Source: CAVUPF01 sp963803755
GTDB lineage: Bacteria; Actinomycetota; Thermoleophilia; Solirubrobacterales; 70-9
NCBI GenBank assembly: GCA_963803755.1
Contig: CAWDNP010000012.1
Location: 340,281 to 404,280, forward strand
DNA length: 64,000 nt
Direction of reading: 5' to 3'
Position numbers and translations under genes: made by a program. The notes beneath the pieces are model-generated. The model worked only from the letters and a program-made list of their open reading frames with translations. It was not told the DNA's origin and did no database searches. This document shows positions 50,172 through 59,214 of this stretch, piece after piece (within the stretch, counting starts at the first letter, position 1; each line of letters starts with the position of its first letter).

Positions 50172-50798
50172 TCAGGCGCGCCTGACTGCCCGCATCCCAG
50201 TCCTTGCGTAGAGGATCGTCGCGAGGATCGCCAGCGCCAGCCCGACGATCAGCAGCGCCGTCGGCACCCAGCCGGCGAAGACCATCGCGAAGAAGATTCC
50301 GCCCATGATCGGGAAGACCGAGACCCGTCCTGGCCAGTTGACCTCAACGTCGACCCCGTGGCGCAGGCCGTACTGGGCGAGCACGAGCATTGCCACCTCG
50401 CGCAGCGCGAGCAGCGCCAGCGCCCAACGTGGCAGCAGCTCAAAGCTCCAGCAGACAACTGCGCCGGAGAGTACGGTGAGCCGGTCGACGAGCGGGTCAA
50501 GCAGCGCTCCCATGCGGCTGTACTGGCCGGTGACGCGGGCGAGGAAGCCGTCGAGGTAATCACCGGCGGCGATCAGCCAGAAGACGAGCGCGGCCGGAGC
50601 GCTTCGCCCGTCGCCGGATTCGAAGGCGAGGTAGAGGAAGAGCGGCAGTGCGGCGAGGCGCGCGTAGCCGACCATATTGGGAATCGTCCAGGGGCGTAGC
50701 GGCTCCCCGGTGCGGGTCTGTCGCGGTTTGGCGCCGCTTCGGTCGAGCCCGAAGAGGCGGCGCAGGCGCCCGTGCCCGAACGGGGCCGCGTCAGCCAT
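50172..50798 (-). CDS. CDP-alcohol phosphatidyltransferase (PgsA-like)
   Basis: 208-residue membrane enzyme that joins CDP-diacylglycerol to an alcohol, making phospholipids. The signature D-x2-D-G-x2-A-R-x8-G-x3-D-x3-D is intact in DYLDGFLARVTGQYSRMG and LLDPLVDR near residues 83-108. Six helices are seen. Most likely phosphatidylglycerophosphate synthase (pgsA) or cardiolipin synthase. It overlaps the end of proS, which is upstream on the same strand. CdsA, which supplies CDP-diacylglycerol, is 5 kb further in this cluster. Confidence 0.88.
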   Translation of the reverse strand: MADAAPFGHGRLRRLFGLDRSGAKPRQTRTGEPLRPWTIPNMVGYARLAALPLFLYLAFESGDGRSAPAALVFWLIAAGDYLDGFLARVTGQYSRMGALLDPLVDRLTVLSGAVVCWSFELLPRWALALLALREVAMLVLAQYGLRHGVDVEVNWPGRVSVFPIMGGIFFAMVFAGWVPTALLIVGLALAILATILYARTGMRAVRRA

Positions 50799-52047
50799 CG
50801 AGCCCCTGGAGGAGCACCGGCGCCCGCTCGGCGGCATCCTCCACGGGCAGGTTGTGAACAGTGCCACCGCGGCGCTCGACCGCTTCGACGATGCCCTCGG
50901 CGAGGCCGCGACGCCCGACCACAACTCGGAGGGGACAGCCGAGCAGGTCGGCGTCGTTCAGCTTCTCCCCCGGCCCGGCGTCGCGGTCGTCATAGAGCAC
51001 CTCGGCCCCACCGGCGACCAGCTCCTCATAGAGGCGATCCGCCACCCCGCGCTCCTCCTCTCCGGACTTGGCCAGGGAGACGAGGTGGATCCCCCACGGT
51101 GCCAGCGCCTTCGGCCAGGCGATTCCATGCTCATCAGCGCTCTGCTCGATCACCGCGGCGACGATCCGCGCCGGGCCGATCCCGTAGCTGCCCATCACTA
51201 TCGGTCGCTCCACCCCCCCCTCGTCGAGGTAGGTGGCGCCGAGCGGCTCCGAGTAGCGGGTCCCGAGCTTGAAGATGTTGCCGACCTCGATCGCCGGCTC
51301 GACCGCGACCGTACCGCCGTTCGGTCCCGGGTCGCCGGCCCCCAGCTCGGTCACCTCGACGTTGGCGGCAAAGCCGGGCGCCAACGCGACCGCATCCTCG
51401 CCGGCGGCGCAGGGGGCCATGTACTCGTGGGCGCCGGACCCGCCCATCATCCCGACATCGGACTCGACCCGGTACCAGCGCAGCCCGCAGCGATCGAGGA
51501 TGCGCTCGTAGGCGCCACTCTGTAGCCCATAGGAGCGCTCTAAGCCATCGATGTCGCGGTCGAAGGAGTAGGCGTCCTTCATCGTGAACTCGCGGGTCCT
51601 CAGCACTCCCGCCCGAGGCCGAGGCTCATCCCGCTCCTTCGTCTGGATGTGGAACAGCATCAGCGGCAGATCCCGGTAAGACCGAACCTCCCGCGCAACG
51701 TGGTGGGTGATGCACTCCTCATGGGTCATAGCCAGCACCAGCGGCGATCCCTTGCGATCGGAGAGCTTGAACATCTCCTCGATCTCATACCGCCCGGTCT
51801 TCTCCCAGATCTCGGCTGGCTGCAGCACAGGCATCAGCATCTCCTGACACCCAATCTGCTCCATCTCCTCTCGGATGATCTGTTCGACCTTGCGGTGGGC
51901 GCGCCACCCGGCCGGCAGGTACGTCCACAGCCCGGCTCCAAGTTGGCGAATCAGTCCCGCCCTCACCATCAGCTTGTGCGACAGCGCCTCCGCATCTGCT
52001 GGCGCCTCCCTCAGGGTCGGCAGGAGCGTCTCGCTCAATCGCGTCAC
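50791..52047 (-). CDS. proS: Prolyl-tRNA synthetase lacking the editing insertion
   Basis: Class II synthetase of 418 residues. Motif 1 region LPAGWRAHRKVEQIIREEM, motif 2 PRPRAGVLRTREFTMKDAY, and motif 3 GSYGIGPARIVAAVIEQ are present, then an anticodon-binding domain (about 320-418). The YbaK-type editing insertion usual in bacterial ProS (about 180 residues between motifs 2 and 3) is missing; the chain goes from the HEYMAPCAAGEDAV segment almost straight to AIEVGNIFKLGTRYSEP. The start is GTG with TAGGTT six bases upstream. Confidence 0.94.
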   Translation of the reverse strand: MTRLSETLLPTLREAPADAEALSHKLMVRAGLIRQLGAGLWTYLPAGWRAHRKVEQIIREEMEQIGCQEMLMPVLQPAEIWEKTGRYEIEEMFKLSDRKGSPLVLAMTHEECITHHVAREVRSYRDLPLMLFHIQTKERDEPRPRAGVLRTREFTMKDAYSFDRDIDGLERSYGLQSGAYERILDRCGLRWYRVESDVGMMGGSGAHEYMAPCAAGEDAVALAPGFAANVEVTELGAGDPGPNGGTVAVEPAIEVGNIFKLGTRYSEPLGATYLDEGGVERPIVMGSYGIGPARIVAAVIEQSADEHGIAWPKALAPWGIHLVSLAKSGEEERGVADRLYEELVAGGAEVLYDDRDAGPGEKLNDADLLGCPLRVVVGRRGLAEGIVEAVERRGGTVHNLPVEDAAERAPVLLQGLDG

Positions 52048-52053
52048 GCCGGA

Positions 52054-52059
52054 AACCTA
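52054..52059 (-). promoter_or_regulatory. -10 box (TAGGTT) of proS
   Basis: On the minus strand TAGGTT ends 6 nt before the GTG at 52047. Confidence 0.55.
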
Positions 52060-52077
52060 TCCCCTGCCGCTTGGCGC

Positions 52078-53331
52078 TCAGGCCCTGGTGAAGCGGCGAC
52101 CCGCCGTGGGTGAAGCCTCCTCATCGAGCAAGACCCTGTCGGACTCGCCCTTCTCCGCGGCTTCGTGCTCCATCTGAGCGATCTTCTCCGGCGTGAGGTC
52201 CCCGGCGTTCTCCTCCTCGATCTTCGCCAGCCATGCGGCCCCCTCCCCCGCCTTGGCCTCATCGACCTCGATCCCGCCGCGATCCAGCGACTTGTCGATC
52301 TCCTCGAACAGGGCATCGACCAGGGTCGCCTGCGGCACCTTCCGCAGCGGCTTGCCGTGGGCGAAGATCAGCCCCTCATCCTTGGCGCCGGTGATCCCGA
52401 AGTCCGCGTGACTGGCCTCGCCGATCCCGTTCACCGCGCAGCCGAGCACCGCTACCTCCACCGGCTCGGCGTAGCCTTCCAATCGCCGCTCGATCTCCGC
52501 TACTACCGAGTCCATGTCGAACTGGAGGCGTCCGCAGGTCGGGCAGGCGATCAGCACCGGACCGCGCTCGCGAAGCTGCAGCGCCTTGAGGATCTCCCAG
52601 GCAACCTTGACCTCCTCCTCGGCATGGAAAGTGGAGAGACTGATCCGGATCGTGTCGCCGATCCCGTCGGCGAGCAGGGTGCCGAGCCCGACTGCGGATT
52701 TCAGCGAGCCCGACCACTTGGTCCCCGCCTCGGTGATCCCCAGGTGCAGCGGGTAAGGAATCCGCTCGGCGAGCAGGCGGTTGGCGGCAATCGTGTTCGG
52801 CACGTTGGTCGACTTGATCGAAACCTTGAAGTCCTCGAACTCGAGGCCCTCCATCAGCTCGACGAACTCGACCGCGGCGGCGACCAACGCCTCGACTGGC
52901 GCCTCGCGCTCCAGCTCGTGCAGGTGCTTTGGGAGCGAGCCTGAGTTGACGCCTATCCGCATCGGCACCCCGGCGGCTGTCGCCTTCGCCACGACCTCGG
53001 CGACTTTCTCGCGGCCGCCGATATTGCCGGGATTGAGCCGGATACAGTGGGCGCCGGCGTCGATCGCCTTCAGCGCAAGCGTGTGATTGAAGTGGATGTC
53101 GGCAATCACCGGGATCGGCGATTCGCGGACGATCGTCTTCAGTGCCTCGACATCATCGTCGCGCGGCACCGCGACCCGCACGATGTCCGCCCCGGCGTCG
53201 GCGACCTTGCGGATCTGCTCCATCGTCGCCGCCAGGTTGGCGGTCTCGGTCTTGGTCATCGTTTGAACGGCAACCGGGGCGCCGCCGCCGATCGGCACGC
53301 CCCCGACGAAGATCTGGCGCTTCGAGGCCAT
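52078..53331 (-). CDS. ispG: 4-hydroxy-3-methylbut-2-enyl diphosphate synthase
   Basis: IspG (GcpE), iron-sulfur enzyme of the MEP isoprenoid pathway. 417 residues. The TIM-barrel part begins RQIFVGGVPIGGGAPVAVQT. Cluster cysteines lie in IACPTCGRLQFDMDSVVAEI near residue 262 and in AVLGCAVNGIGEASHADFG near residue 298. About 60 extra residues follow the usual end (EVDEAKAGEGAAWLAKIEEE and an acidic tail). dxr, the first MEP enzyme, is two genes upstream. ATG with TACCCT six bases upstream. Confidence 0.95.
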   Translation of the reverse strand: MASKRQIFVGGVPIGGGAPVAVQTMTKTETANLAATMEQIRKVADAGADIVRVAVPRDDDVEALKTIVRESPIPVIADIHFNHTLALKAIDAGAHCIRLNPGNIGGREKVAEVVAKATAAGVPMRIGVNSGSLPKHLHELEREAPVEALVAAAVEFVELMEGLEFEDFKVSIKSTNVPNTIAANRLLAERIPYPLHLGITEAGTKWSGSLKSAVGLGTLLADGIGDTIRISLSTFHAEEEVKVAWEILKALQLRERGPVLIACPTCGRLQFDMDSVVAEIERRLEGYAEPVEVAVLGCAVNGIGEASHADFGITGAKDEGLIFAHGKPLRKVPQATLVDALFEEIDKSLDRGGIEVDEAKAGEGAAWLAKIEEENAGDLTPEKIAQMEHEAAEKGESDRVLLDEEASPTAGRRFTRA

Positions 53332-53337
53332 GCAGGA

Positions 53338-53343
53338 AGGGTA
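53338..53343 (-). promoter_or_regulatory. -10 box (TACCCT) of ispG
   Basis: On the minus strand TACCCT ends 6 nt before the ATG at 53331. Confidence 0.55.
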
Positions 53344-53365
53344 TCCGGGGGGCGCGGTGGGCCGG

Positions 53366-54458
53366 TTACCGGACGTTGAAGCCTGCGCCTGTCAGTCGGC
53401 CAATGTCGTTGGAGAGGCCGATCAAAAAGAGCATTGCGACGAGGGCAAACCCGACGATGCTGGCCCGCTCCATGACCAAGAGGGAAACCGGACGGCCGCG
53501 CAGTTTCTCGACCAGGCTCCAGAAGATGTGGCCGCCGTCGAGCGGCAAGATTGGAAGCAGGTTGATCAGGCCGAGGGACAGACTTACCAGGCCAAGCAGC
53601 AGGAGCGAGGGGAAGATTCCGACGGCGATCACCTGGTCGGCGACGTCGCTGACCCCGACGATGCTCGAAATCTGCTTGCGCTGCTTGGATTCGAAGATAT
53701 GGGAGAAGATCGATGCGGTTTTGTGGGTGATCAGCCACATCGAGCCCCAAGCGCGGCTCGCCGCCGTTCCGACTCCGACGTTTTCGGGTTTGCTGCCGTA
53801 CGAGAAGCCGATCAGGGCTCTGCGATTTTCCTTGCTGTATTTGGGGCGCACCGAGATCGTCCGGATGGCCCCGTCACGGCGAACATCGAGCTTGACGGGC
53901 GTGACCGCCGTGCAACCGTTGACCTGCTTGCCGGCGCATTCGTGAGAAGCCACCAGCTTGCCGAATTGGGTCAGACGGGCGTCCAGGCTGAGGTGAGAAA
54001 ATTTTCTGCCGTCGACTGAGAACGATTTCGTCGCCCGGCTGTAGGACTTTCGCTGCTGGCGTTCCCGCCCTGATTGAGCCGACGGTCTGGTCCGTCTGCT
54101 GGGCGAAGAAGAGGTAGGCGGCGAAGAAGATCGCGAACGCCAGCGCGATGTTCACTGCCGGACCCGCGGCAATCACGACGATCCGCTTCCAGACGGGCTG
54201 GCGGTAATAGGCGCGGGGCTCCTCCTCGGGAGGAATCTCCTCCTCCGGATTCATGCCGCTGATTTTCACGTAGCCGCCGAGCGGGATCGCCTTGATTCCG
54301 TACTCGGTCTCCCCGCGCTTAAACGACCAGATCGTCGGGCCGAAGAAGAGGAAGAAGCGCTCCACACGCATTCCCGTCGCCTTGGCGGCGAAGAAGTGAC
54401 CGGCCTCATGGAGAACGATCAGCAGGCAGAGGCCGGCGAATACGTAAACCCAGTTCAT
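53366..54458 (-). CDS. rseP: Site-2 zinc protease RseP (frameshifted)
   Basis: Intramembrane metalloprotease, about 363 residues after repair. It begins MNWVYVFAGLCLLIVLHEAG with the zinc site HEAGH, then a PDZ-like domain. At about 54019-54022 an extra base breaks the frame after LQPGDEIV. Removing it joins SVDGRKFSHLSLDARLTQFG to ASHECAGKQVNGCTAV and the C-terminal part, where LINLLPILPLDGGHIFW supplies the second zinc-site region. The start overlaps the dxr stop (ATGA). The PDZ region holds the break. Confidence 0.9.
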
Positions 54459-55600
54459 GCTGGAGTCAAACCTCCAACGCGGTCTTCGCTGCGCTGGCGT
54501 GCCTCGGCGTCGGCCGTGAAGAGGTCGTCGAAATGCGACACCGGGCGTGCAGGCATTTCCTTGAGGACCCGCTCGATCACGGCGGGGATACCGGTGAACG
54601 GGATGCGCCCGTCGAGGAAGGCGGCCACAGCGACCTCGTCGGCGGCGTTCAGCACGCAGGGCGCCGTCCCCCCCGCTTCGCCAGCCTCGCGGGCCAGCCG
54701 CAGACAGGCGAAGGTGTCGGAGTCCGGCTCCTCGAAGGTCAGCTCTCCGGCGGCGGACAGGTCGAGCTGGGGCACGTCGACGTCGGCACGCTCGGGGAAG
54801 TGCAGCGCGTAGGAGATCGGCACCCGCATGTCCGGGTGGCCGAGGTGGGCGAGCGAGGCGCCGTCGTTGAGCTGGACCAGCGAGTGGACCAGCGACTGCG
54901 GGTGGACGACTACGTCGATCCGCTCGTAGGGGACGGCGAAGAGGTGGTGCGCCTCGATCGCCTCGAAGCCCTTGTTCATCAGCGTCGCCGAGTCGATCGT
55001 GATCCTTCCTCCCATCGCCCAAGTCGGGTGGGCGAGCGCCTCGGCGACGGTGACCCCGGAGAGGTCTTCGCGACCGCGAAAGGGCCCGCCGGAGGCGGTG
55101 AGGACGAGCCGCTCGACCGTCCCTGGCGCCTCGGATCCGATCAGCTGGTGCAGGGCGGAATGCTCGGAGTCGACCGGCAGCAGGCGGGCGCCGGTCGCCT
55201 CGGCCAGCGCCATCACCAGCTCGCCGCCGACGACCAGACTCTCCTTGTTGGCGAGCGCCACGTCGATCCCCTCGCCGAGGGCGACCACGGTCGAGGCAAG
55301 CCCCGCCGCACCGACGATCCCGTTGAGGACGAGATCGGCTCCGCTCACCCCGACCATCTCGCGGATTCCATCCTCCCCAGAGAGCACGCGACCGTTCCAC
55401 TCCGCCCCCGCCCGCTCCGCTGCCGTTTCGTCGGCCAGCGCGATCGCCGGAACGCCGAACTGCCGAGCCTGCGCGACGACCTGCTCCCAATCGGAGCCCG
55501 CGGCGAGGCCGACCACCTGAAGGCCATCAGACGCGGCGACGACCTCGAGCGCCTGCGTCCCGATCGACCCGGTGCTGCCTAGGATCACGAGCTTCTTCAT
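54455..55600 (-). CDS. dxr: 1-deoxy-D-xylulose-5-phosphate reductoisomerase
   Basis: Dxr makes MEP from DXP with NADPH, the first committed step to isoprenoids. 381 residues. The cofactor motif LVILGSTGSIGTQALEVV is at the N-terminus. Catalytic residues lie in VPVDSEHSALHQL near residue 146 and in SATLMNKGFEAIEAHHLF near residue 205. TACACT ends 6 nt before its ATG. It leads an operon with rseP, whose start overlaps its stop. Confidence 0.96.
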   Translation of the reverse strand: MKKLVILGSTGSIGTQALEVVAASDGLQVVGLAAGSDWEQVVAQARQFGVPAIALADETAAERAGAEWNGRVLSGEDGIREMVGVSGADLVLNGIVGAAGLASTVVALGEGIDVALANKESLVVGGELVMALAEATGARLLPVDSEHSALHQLIGSEAPGTVERLVLTASGGPFRGREDLSGVTVAEALAHPTWAMGGRITIDSATLMNKGFEAIEAHHLFAVPYERIDVVVHPQSLVHSLVQLNDGASLAHLGHPDMRVPISYALHFPERADVDVPQLDLSAAGELTFEEPDSDTFACLRLAREAGEAGGTAPCVLNAADEVAVAAFLDGRIPFTGIPAVIERVLKEMPARPVSHFDDLFTADAEARQRSEDRVGGLTPA

Positions 55601-55606
55601 CGTTTC

Positions 55607-55612
55607 AGTGTA
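55607..55612 (-). promoter_or_regulatory. -10 box (TACACT) of dxr
   Basis: On the minus strand TACACT ends 6 nt before the ATG at 55600. The cdsA stop lies just upstream. Confidence 0.55.
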
Positions 55613-55618
55613 GGTGGG

Positions 55619-56566
55619 TCAATAGACCAGCTGGACTGCCAAGTAGTAGCCCACCACGACCGTGAAGAAGACGGCGTCAAGACGGTCGAGGATGCCGCCG
55701 TGGGGGCCGAAGAGGGTGCCGGTGTCCTTCTTGCCGAGGTCGCGCTTCAGCATCGACTCGAAGAGGTCTCCGAGCGTGGCGACCGCCGCCACGGCGGCGC
55801 CGAGGACCAGCGCGTCGACCCCCGATAGCCAGTTCTGGTACAGGCCGGCGAACCAAACGCTCATGGTGCCGATTACGAAGCCGCCAATCAGCCCCTCCAG
55901 CGTCTTGTTGGGCGAGAGGCTGGGGGCGATCCGATGGCTGCCGAACATGCGGCCGGTCGCGTAGGCCGCGGTGTCGGTGACGAAGGTGCCGACAAGGACG
56001 TCGACCAGCAACGCGGCGCCGTGATGGGGCAATTCGCGCAGCAGCACCGCGTGGACCAGCGGGATGCCGATCCAGGCGACCCCGAGCAGGGTGACGCCCA
56101 TCGAGACCGTGATCCCGTCGCGGTGCTTACGGTCGGCGCCGAAGACGAAGAGCAGGAGGAAGGCGGCCGCGAGGACCATCAGCACGTTGAAGGCCGTGCC
56201 GAAGTGGGCGGCGAGGACCAGCGCCGCGACCGCCACGTAGGCGGCAATCTCGATCGGCCGCAGCTCCTCGGTCATCGCGAAGTACTCGTGCAGGGCGAGC
56301 ACCCCGATTGCGATCATCGCGATCGTGAAGACCAGTCCGCCGGCGACGGTGATCGCGATCGCGAAGGCGATCCAGGGAATCGCGACGAGGATCCGCTTGG
56401 CGGTCTCTCCGCGCAGCTCCCGGCGGCGTTTCGGCGGTCGCGGCGCCGGCTTGGGCCGCTTCTCGACGACCGGGTCGTCGAGGCCGTCGAAGAGCTCTTC
56501 AGCCTCCCGAAAGCTGCGGCGCGGTCGGCTGCGGCGCTCCTCACCTTCCTCGCGGGGCGGGCTCAT
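55619..56566 (-). CDS. cdsA: Phosphatidate cytidylyltransferase
   Basis: CdsA makes CDP-diacylglycerol, precursor of all phospholipids. 315 residues. A charged 50-residue N-terminal tail precedes seven to eight membrane helices. The family signature is at the C-terminus: SMLKRDLGKKDTGTLFGPHG then GILDRLDAVFF. The N-terminal arginine-proline tail is longer than in most bacteria. It is cotranscribed with uppS (2 bp apart). Confidence 0.94.
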   Translation of the reverse strand: MSPPREEGEERRSRPRRSFREAEELFDGLDDPVVEKRPKPAPRPPKRRRELRGETAKRILVAIPWIAFAIAITVAGGLVFTIAMIAIGVLALHEYFAMTEELRPIEIAAYVAVAALVLAAHFGTAFNVLMVLAAAFLLLFVFGADRKHRDGITVSMGVTLLGVAWIGIPLVHAVLLRELPHHGAALLVDVLVGTFVTDTAAYATGRMFGSHRIAPSLSPNKTLEGLIGGFVIGTMSVWFAGLYQNWLSGVDALVLGAAVAAVATLGDLFESMLKRDLGKKDTGTLFGPHGGILDRLDAVFFTVVVGYYLAVQLVY

Positions 56567-56568
56567 GG

Positions 56569-57237
56569 TCAGGCCCTCGCCCCGAAGCGGCGCTGCCGCG
56601 ACTCGTACTCCTCCAGGGAGTCCCTCAGTGCCTCCCGCGTGAAGTCCGGCCAGAGCTCGTCACGGAAGATCAGCTCCGAGTAGGCGCATTGCCAGAGCAG
56701 GTAGTTAGAGACGCGCTGCTCTCCGCTTGTTCGTATCAGGAGGTCTGGGTCGTGCATCTCGGATGAGTAGAGGTGGCGGCGGAACTCCTCCTCGGAGCCC
56801 CCTTGGAAGTTTCGCGCTGCGTCGATGATCTCCGCCCTGCCGCCGTAGTTGAAGGCGACGAATAGGGTGATGCGCCGGTTGGCGTCGGTCGTGCGCTCGG
56901 CCCACTCCATCCGCTCCACCAGATCCGAGTCGACCTCCTCGCGGCGGCCGATGAAGCGCATCCGCACACCCTCCTCGTGCAGCTCGGGGGTCTCGGCGGC
57001 GATCCGCTCGCCGAACATCCGCATCAGGCCCTCTACCTCCTCCGCCGGCCGTGACCAGTTCTCAGTCGAGAAGGAGAAGACCGTCAGCTCCTTGATCCCC
57101 AACTCGACCGCGTCACGCAGCCGCGCCTTGAGCACGTCGGCGCCGGCCCGGTGTCCCTCGACGACCGGCAGGCCACGCTGCTGGGCCCAGCGCCCGTTGC
57201 CGTCGGTGATGATCGCTACGTATCTGGCAGGGGTCAA
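56569..57237 (-). CDS. uppS: Undecaprenyl diphosphate synthase
   Basis: UppS condenses isopentenyl units to the C55 carrier for peptidoglycan. 222 residues. The P-loop aspartate is in AIITDGNGRWAQQRGLPVVE near residue 10, FSTENWSRP follows near residue 55, and the C-terminal region RTSGEQRVSNYLLWQCAYSE near residue 165 carries the conserved arginines. TTG at 57237 overlaps the frr stop (TTGA), so it is translated by coupling. Confidence 0.94.
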   Translation of the reverse strand: MTPARYVAIITDGNGRWAQQRGLPVVEGHRAGADVLKARLRDAVELGIKELTVFSFSTENWSRPAEEVEGLMRMFGERIAAETPELHEEGVRMRFIGRREEVDSDLVERMEWAERTTDANRRITLFVAFNYGGRAEIIDAARNFQGGSEEEFRRHLYSSEMHDPDLLIRTSGEQRVSNYLLWQCAYSELIFRDELWPDFTREALRDSLEEYESRQRRFGARA

Positions 57238-57815
57238 ACCTCGAGGATTTCCTCTTCCTTGCCCTTGAGCAGCGCGTCGATCTCGGCAATCGCCTCGTCG
57301 GTCTGCTTTTGGAGCACGGACTCGGCGCGCCGCTCGTCGTCCTCGCCAGCCTCGCCCTCCTTCTTCAGCTCGCGCAAGTCGTGCATGACATCGCGGCGAA
57401 CGTTGCGGATCGCCACCCGGCCCTCCTCGGCGACGCCGTGAACTACCTTGACCATCTCGTGGCGGCGCTCCTCGGTCAACTCGGGTATCTGGAGGCGGAT
57501 CACGTTGCCGTCGTTGCTGGGCGTCAGCCCGATGTCGGACTCCTGGATCGATTTCTCGATCGCCGCCAGCGAGGACTTGTCGTAGGGGGTGATGGTGAGC
57601 AGGCGCGCGTCAGTGGTCGCTACGTTCGCCAGCTGCTTCAGCGGTGTCGGGGTCCCGTAGTAGTCGACCGCGATGCGGTCGAGCAGGTGGGGCGAGGCGC
57701 GGCCGGTGCGCACGGTGGCCAGCTCGCCGCGGCTTGACTCGACCGACTTGGCCATACGGCCCCTGGCGTCCTCGAGCAGTTCGTCGATCAGCTCCACTGG
57801 GTTCCCCGTCCTCAC
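57234..57815 (-). CDS. frr: Ribosome recycling factor
   Basis: RRF splits post-termination ribosomes with EF-G. 193 residues from GTG 57815, which overlaps the pyrH stop (GTGA); a second GTG at 57797 would give 187. The long-helix domain and the hinge segment are visible: VRTGRASPHLLDRIAVDYYG, then IQIPELTEERR-like sequence (IRLQIPELTEERRHEMVK) and the C-terminal helix. Confidence 0.95.
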   Translation of the reverse strand: MRTGNPVELIDELLEDARGRMAKSVESSRGELATVRTGRASPHLLDRIAVDYYGTPTPLKQLANVATTDARLLTITPYDKSSLAAIEKSIQESDIGLTPSNDGNVIRLQIPELTEERRHEMVKVVHGVAEEGRVAIRNVRRDVMHDLRELKKEGEAGEDDERRAESVLQKQTDEAIAEIDALLKGKEEEILEV

Positions 57816-58549
57816 TCGGCGACAGGCACGCTGGAGACCAGCGTGCCCACCCTCTCGCCGCGGACGATCCTATCTATGTTGCCCTCGTCCCCCATGTTGA
57901 AGACGTAGATCGGCAGGTCGTTGTCCATGCAGAGGGAGAGCGCGGTCGAGTCCATCACCTTCAATCCCCGCTCGATCGCTTCGCGGTGGCTGATCTCGGG
58001 GATGAACTTGGCGTCGGGATGGGTTGCCGGGTCTGCGTCGTAGACCCCTTCGACCCCGTTCTTGGCCATCAGGATCGCCTCGGCGTGGATCTCCAAGGCG
58101 CGCAGCGCCGCCGCGGTGTCGGTGGTGAAGAACGGGTTACCGGTGCCGGCGGCGAAGATCACCACCCGCCCCTTCTCGAGGTGGCGCATGGCGCGACGGC
58201 GGATGTAGGGCTCGGCGACCTCCTTGACGTCGATCGCCGACATCACCCGGGTGTGCTGGTCGATCGTCTCCAGCGCGTCCTGGAGGGTGAGGGCATTGAG
58301 CACCGTCGCCAGCATCCCCATGTAGTCGCCGGTGGCGCGGTCCATTCCGTCGGCGGCGGCCTCGAGGCCCCGGTAGATGTTGCCGGCGCCGACGACGATC
58401 GCTACCTCCACCCCCCGCGCGCGGATTGCCGCTGCCTGCCTGGCAATCCGCTGCACCTCGCCAGCGTCGGTGCCGTAGTCGAGGTCGCCCATCAGCGCCT
58501 CGCCGGAGAGCTTGAGCAAGATGCGATTGAACTTGGGGTTTGAATCCAT
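57812..58549 (-). CDS. pyrH: Uridylate kinase
   Basis: UMP kinase of the amino-acid-kinase fold, 245 residues. LLKLSGEALMGDLDYG is at the N-terminus, then IVVGAGNIYRGLEAAADGMD near residue 55 and FAAGTGNPFFTTDTAAALRA near residue 130. It begins ATG GAT TCA. The frr start overlaps its stop, as in the standard rpsB-tsf-pyrH-frr order. Confidence 0.96.
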   Translation of the reverse strand: MDSNPKFNRILLKLSGEALMGDLDYGTDAGEVQRIARQAAAIRARGVEVAIVVGAGNIYRGLEAAADGMDRATGDYMGMLATVLNALTLQDALETIDQHTRVMSAIDVKEVAEPYIRRRAMRHLEKGRVVIFAAGTGNPFFTTDTAAALRALEIHAEAILMAKNGVEGVYDADPATHPDAKFIPEISHREAIERGLKVMDSTALSLCMDNDLPIYVFNMGDEGNIDRIVRGERVGTLVSSVPVAE

Positions 58550-58608
58550 AGATCTCGGCTTCGCTCCGCTCGCGAAGAGCCTATCCGCGACGCTCGCTCC
58601 GCCCCGCC

Positions 58609-59214
58609 TCAGTCCTCGCCGACGCGGAAATAGGCGAAGCGGGCGACGCGGACGTTCTCACCGGTCTTGGCGGCAAGCTCTTGGCGCAGCTCCTCGATCG
58701 TCTTTGAGTCGTGCTTGTCCGCGTTGACGTGGGACTGGTCAAGGAGCGCGACCTCGCTCGCCCACTTGGTGAGCTGGCCCGCGACAATCTTTTCGATCAC
58801 GTCGGCCGGCTTGCCTTCCTCGCGGGCCTTTTCCTCAAAGACGCGCTGCTCTGCCTCGCGCTCATCCTCCGGGATCTCTTCGGAGGAGATGTAGCGCGGC
58901 GCGGTCGCCGCGACGTGCAGGGCGACCTCGTAGGCGAATGCCTTGAAGTCCTCGTTGCGGGCGACGAAGTCCGTCTCGCACTGGACTTCGACCATCGCCC
59001 CCACCCTGTCGTTGGCGTGGATGTAGGCGGAGACGACCCCCTCGTCGGTGCCGCGCCCCTCGCGCTTGGCGGCGGAAGCCTGGCCCTTGACCCGGAGCAG
59101 CTCGATCGCGCGCTCGGTGTCGCCGTCGGTCTCGGTCAGGGCAGCCTTGCAGTCCATCATCGCCGCGCCGGTGCGGTCCCGAAGCGCTTTGACGTCGGCG
59201 GCCGTGACGGTCAT
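58609..59214 (-). CDS. tsf: Translation elongation factor Ts
   Basis: EF-Ts exchanges GDP on EF-Tu. 201 residues, the short actinobacterial form. The UBA-like N-terminus reads KALRDRTGAAMMDCKAALTE, and VQCETDFVARNEDFKAFAYE is the conserved core. The ATG overlaps the rpsB stop (ATGA). A 59-bp gap separates it from pyrH. Confidence 0.96.
   Translation of the reverse strand: MTVTAADVKALRDRTGAAMMDCKAALTETDGDTERAIELLRVKGQASAAKREGRGTDEGVVSAYIHANDRVGAMVEVQCETDFVARNEDFKAFAYEVALHVAATAPRYISSEEIPEDEREAEQRVFEEKAREEGKPADVIEKIVAGQLTKWASEVALLDQSHVNADKHDSKTIEELRQELAAKTGENVRVARFAYFRVGED

Noticed and set aside
53366..54458. Programmed ribosomal frameshift in rseP, dapF or the DsbA-like gene
   Set aside because: No slippery heptamer plus pseudoknot is visible, sites differ in direction, and six unrelated genes are affected. 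Sequencing error is simpler.
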